Below, piece by piece: positions 62,201 through 64,000 of a stretch of 64,000 nt of DNA. The stretch covers positions 558,001 through 622,000 of the forward strand of contig NZ_JBDOIO010000005.1 in assembly GCF_039831995.1 (NCBI RefSeq), written 5' to 3'. Both the position numbers and the translations under genes were made by a program. Within the stretch, counting starts at the first letter, position 1; every line of letters starts with the position of its first letter. Below the pieces are notes generated by a model that saw only the letters and a list, made by a program, of their open reading frames with translations, was not told the origin of the DNA and searched no databases. This stretch comes from Paenibacillus pabuli (GTDB lineage: Bacteria; Bacillota; Bacilli; Paenibacillales; Paenibacillaceae).

Positions 62201-64000
62201 GCATACTCGTGGTCGATATGACACCTGGCAGATCCAGCTGAACATCTGGCGTATTTTGCAGAACCAGCATCACCTGGAAGAGTGGATGCATGGAGCGGGA
62301 CCTGGACGGATTCAGGACTTCAACCAATCGCTCAAAAGGCAGATCCTGATGTTCATAAGCGGCCAGATCGACTTCCCGCACACGTGCCAGCAGTTCCCGG
62401 AACGTAGGGTCTCCGGACGTATCTGTACGCAGCACAAGGGTATTGATGAACATGCCCACGACATCATCGAGCGCATCGTCGCTCCTGCCGGCAATCGGGG
62501 TCCCAATCGCAATATCTGTACCTGCTCCCATGCGTGTAAGCAGTACCGACAATACCGCATGCAGAACCATGAAGAGACTGACCTTGTTTTCCCGGGCCAT
62601 AGCCATGAGCTGCTCATGCAGTTTCTGACTAATGGTAAAAGGGATCGTTCCACCCCGGTAGCTGGAGACAACCGGACGCGGATAATCGGCTGGAAACGTT
62701 ACCTGTTCCGGCAAGCCTTCCAGCTGACGGCTCCAGAACTCCAGCTGCCTTGCAATCAGGCTGTCCGGCTGGCCTTCATCTCCAAGCAGTCGATCCTGCC
62801 ACACCGCGTAATCGGCATATTGAACACGCAGAGGTTCCCAGGAAGGCCCCGCCCCCTGAACACGTGCTTTATACGCTTGGGACAAGTCCCGCATCAACGG
62901 CGACAAGGACCAGCCATCTCCGGCAATATGATGAAGCAGTAACAACAGGACATGCTCATCCGGACCTGATGTAAACAGCTCCGTACGGATACCTGGCTCG
63001 CTCGAGAGTTTGAAGCTGTACCGGGAAGCTTCGGACAGAAGCTCAGCCAGATCTTTCTCTGCAGCAGATCTCACTTGTAAGTTAACGCGAACGTCCGCGG
63101 GTGCCAGAATGGTCTGGCTTGCAGAACCAAGCTCTGGTGGATATAACGTTCTCAACGTCTCATGGCGATCGACAATGTCCTGAACTGCAGCTTGAAGCGC
63201 AGGTACATCGAGTTTGCCGGATAACCGTACCACAAGCGGAATATTGTACGTGGGATTGGGTCCCTCCAAACCATATAGGAACCACAATCGGCGCTGGGCA
63301 AAAGACAGAGGAATCTCGCCTTGACGTGGAACAGGCTGAATCCCTGGTCTGACTGACCCCGCCTGGTCCAGCCTCTTGGCGAGGCCTGCTGCAGTCGGTG
63401 ACTCGAATACATTGCCGATGTTCAGCTCTGCGCCAAACACATCCCGAATCCGGGCCGTTATACGGCCTGCAAGCAGGGAATGACCGCCCAGTTCGAAGAA
63501 ATCATCGTCAATGCCTACACGAGCAACACCCAGAATCTCAGCGAACAAATCGCACAGCATCTCCTCTTGAGGTGTTCGTGCCTCACGTCCACTGGCATGA
63601 GATAGCACAGAAGGGACAGGAAGCTGCTTGCGGTCGATCTTTTTATTGGGAGTCAGCGGCATTTCGGTGAGGTTCATGAATGCAGATGGCACCATGTAAT
63701 CCGGCAGTTCATCAGCCACATGTGCCCGAAGCAACGACAGATCCAGTCCTGACGTGTATTCGGAATTTGCAACGACATAGGCGGCCAGCCGCTGATTCCC
63801 CGGTTGATCCTCACGTGCCATAACAGTAACCTGGGCTACGCCCGGATATCGAGAAATGACGGATTCTATCTCACCCAATTCGATGCGGAAACCTCTGATT
63901 TTGATCTGGTGATCCGCCCTGCCCAAATAATCAATCGATCCATCCGGCAGCCACTTCGCCAAGTCTCCTGTACGATACATGCGGCTTCCTGCTTGTCCGA
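59289..64000 (-). CDS. dhbF: Nonribosomal peptide synthetase, C-terminal part (DhbF-like, Thr module with thioesterase)
   Basis: About 1,570 residues of the C-terminal part are visible; the start lies outside. In order (numbered from the Met at 63980): end of an adenylation domain (1-125), carrier with GGHSLL (Ser168), condensation domain (223-660, HHIAGDG at 350-356), adenylation domain (688-1200), carrier (Ser1248) and thioesterase (1300-1563, GWSLGG with Ser1380). Specificity residues Asp892, Phe893, Trp896, Asn935, Ile964, Gly966, Met992, Val1000, His1001, Lys1194 spell DFWNIGMVHK, the threonine code. No epimerase is present. An x-Thr-TE ending followed by mbtH matches DhbF of bacillibactin, which would make the first module glycine-specific. 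That module's pocket is outside the window. Confidence 0.85.
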   Translation of the reverse strand, partial: GQAGSRMYRTGDLAKWLPDGSIDYLGRADHQIKIRGFRIELGEIESVISRYPGVAQVTVMAREDQPGNQRLAAYVVANSEYTSGLDLSLLRAHVADELPDYMVPSAFMNLTEMPLTPNKKIDRKQLPVPSVLSHASGREARTPQEEMLCDLFAEILGVARVGIDDDFFELGGHSLLAGRITARIRDVFGAELNIGNVFESPTAAGLAKRLDQAGSVRPGIQPVPRQGEIPLSFAQRRLWFLYGLEGPNPTYNIPLVVRLSGKLDVPALQAAVQDIVDRHETLRTLYPPELGSASQTILAPADVRVNLQVRSAAEKDLAELLSEASRYSFKLSSEPGIRTELFTSGPDEHVLLLLLHHIAGDGWSLSPLMRDLSQAYKARVQGAGPSWEPLRVQYADYAVWQDRLLGDEGQPDSLIARQLEFWSRQLEGLPEQVTFPADYPRPVVSSYRGGTIPFTISQKLHEQLMAMARENKVSLFMVLHAVLSVLLTRMGAGTDIAIGTPIAGRSDDALDDVVGMFINTLVLRTDTSGDPTFRELLARVREVDLAAYEHQDLPFERLVEVLNPSRSRSMHPLFQVMLVLQNTPDVQLDLPGVISTTSMHGVGSSKFDLTVELTEQREHNGSPAGVEGVLEYSTDLFRESTAAELVVRLIQVLEDAVQHTDEHISRFNVVTPKERALLEQQCIAAGDETSVSGLTIAERFEVQVAATPDAPAVSLGDTAINYNELNARANRLARLLIAEGVGPEQMVALALPRSIDMVVSILAVLKAGAAYLPLDPNYPSDRLTHMLTDAAPSVMITNEEVASLLPPMESVQWLNLDDSQTIQRLSVQDERNPADGECNGRVSHLSPAYMIYTSGSTGKPKGVVIPHANVIRLFEATQHWFQFDGSDVWTLFHSYAFDFSVWEIWGPLLHGGRLVIVPHEISRSPGAFLQLLAEQEVTVLNQTPSAFYQLMQADREHPEWGQKLGLRYVIFGGEALELGRLEDWYSRHSDDAPKLINMYGITETTVHVSYQELYAGSAAEGASSWIGCAIPDLRVYVLDDHLQPVPAGVTGEMYVAGAGLARGYWGRPELTAERFVADPYGPAGTRMYRTGDLAKRLHDGSLDYLGRADQQVKIRGFRIELGEIEAVLARHPEVAQAAVIVREDQPGDKRLVAYIVPDSETGSGPESAMLRRHASASLPDYMVPSAVVTMEAIPLTANGKLDRKALPVPEMQLTSGGRAPRNPQEQILCDLFAEVLGLRSVSIDDGFFELGGHSLLAVRLMSRIREAMGKEPGIGILFETATVAGLAERLEMDSDTGTGSLQVLLPLRTHGAHLPLFCVHPAGGLSWCYAGLMKHLGMEYPIYGLQARGIAQYEDLPATLEDMTADYIRHMRSVQPEGPYRLLGWSLGGNVAQAMAVQLQSEGEEVEFLAMLDAYPSHYLPIRGEPDEEEALTALLALGGYDPDSIGEGPLDMAAAMRILRSEGSALASLDEETIMKLRKTYENSVRILGAYTPSRFEGDLIFFRSTVIPDWFDPIEPEMWNAYIGGQMERHDIACRHKDLCQPGPLAEICQTLTAKLEMLNQRQVHLK

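Noticed and set aside
62142..62942. 266-codon open frame antisense to the peptide synthetase
   Set aside because: The sense strand encodes a complete condensation domain with HHxxxDG; the antisense product has no recognisable features.
59289..64000. Polymyxin-type synthetase (PmxB) as the identity of the Thr-ending NRPS
   Set aside because: Polymyxin also ends in Thr, but the directly following mbtH gene and the module layout fit DhbF better. The right flank would settle it.

Overview
The window looks like chromosomal DNA of a Paenibacillus-type Firmicute. Coding density is high and base composition is moderate. Ribosome binding sites are strong AAGGAGG types, and GTG and TTG starts occur. 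Many genes match Bacillus and Paenibacillus families: NamA, GlnL, Spo0E-like phosphatase, YdaJ/YdaK/YdaM, YlmA, YfmS-like transducer, DhbF/MbtH, secreted GH18 chitinases with CBM5/12 and FnIII modules. No rRNA, tRNA, CRISPR array, insertion sequence or prophage was seen. Both ends are cut: an acyltransferase at the left and a nonribosomal peptide synthetase at the right.

Layout. 0-12 kb: housekeeping and stress genes (photolyase, NamA, PepT, an Fnr-like regulator, a soluble chemotaxis transducer), with a truncated BTAD regulator. An AGCS amino-acid symporter lies divergent from a GlnL-like response regulator, followed by a Spo0E-like peptide and an acetate permease. 12-19.5 kb: a nitrite assimilation island. 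A divergent pair encoding a TrpD-like protein and an ANTAR RNA-binding regulator faces nirB-nirD-nirC-cobA. The intergenic region carries GlnR/TnrA-type boxes, a good sigma-A promoter and a two-hairpin ANTAR antiterminator leader overlapping a terminator. 19.5-34.6 kb: a TetR/SDR pair; a two-component system divergent from a VTC-domain / DUF4956 / beta-helix lipoprotein operon; an FHA-winged-helix regulator with a membrane-anchored methyltransferase; a DUF2339 protein; an LCP protein; an aldo/keto reductase. 34.7-48 kb: MarR, AIM24 and HxlR genes, two MFS exporters, a chitinase pair with mirrored domain order, a cytoplasmic pectinesterase with its AraC regulator, and an orphan ABC ATPase. 48-52 kb: a polysaccharide locus resembling Bacillus ydaJ-ydaK-ydaM, with a degenerate GGDEF protein that keeps a c-di-GMP I-site. 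52-64 kb: GNAT, RlmN, an NSS transporter, GreA, arylamine N-acetyltransferase and an Sfp-type PPTase. It ends with the 3' end of a probable bacillibactin operon (DhbF Thr module with thioesterase, then MbtH) and a decayed stub of a DHA2 exporter.

Most notable items: (1) the nirB leader, where nitrogen control (GlnR/TnrA boxes) and RNA antitermination (ANTAR hairpins) are stacked on one promoter, with a TrpD-like protein co-transcribed with the ANTAR factor; (2) the exopolysaccharide operon with a predicted c-di-GMP receptor and a 47-residue single-span membrane protein; (3) the DhbF terminal adenylation domain, whose ten specificity residues spell the threonine code. All functions are read from sequence motifs and remembered family knowledge; no database search was run.
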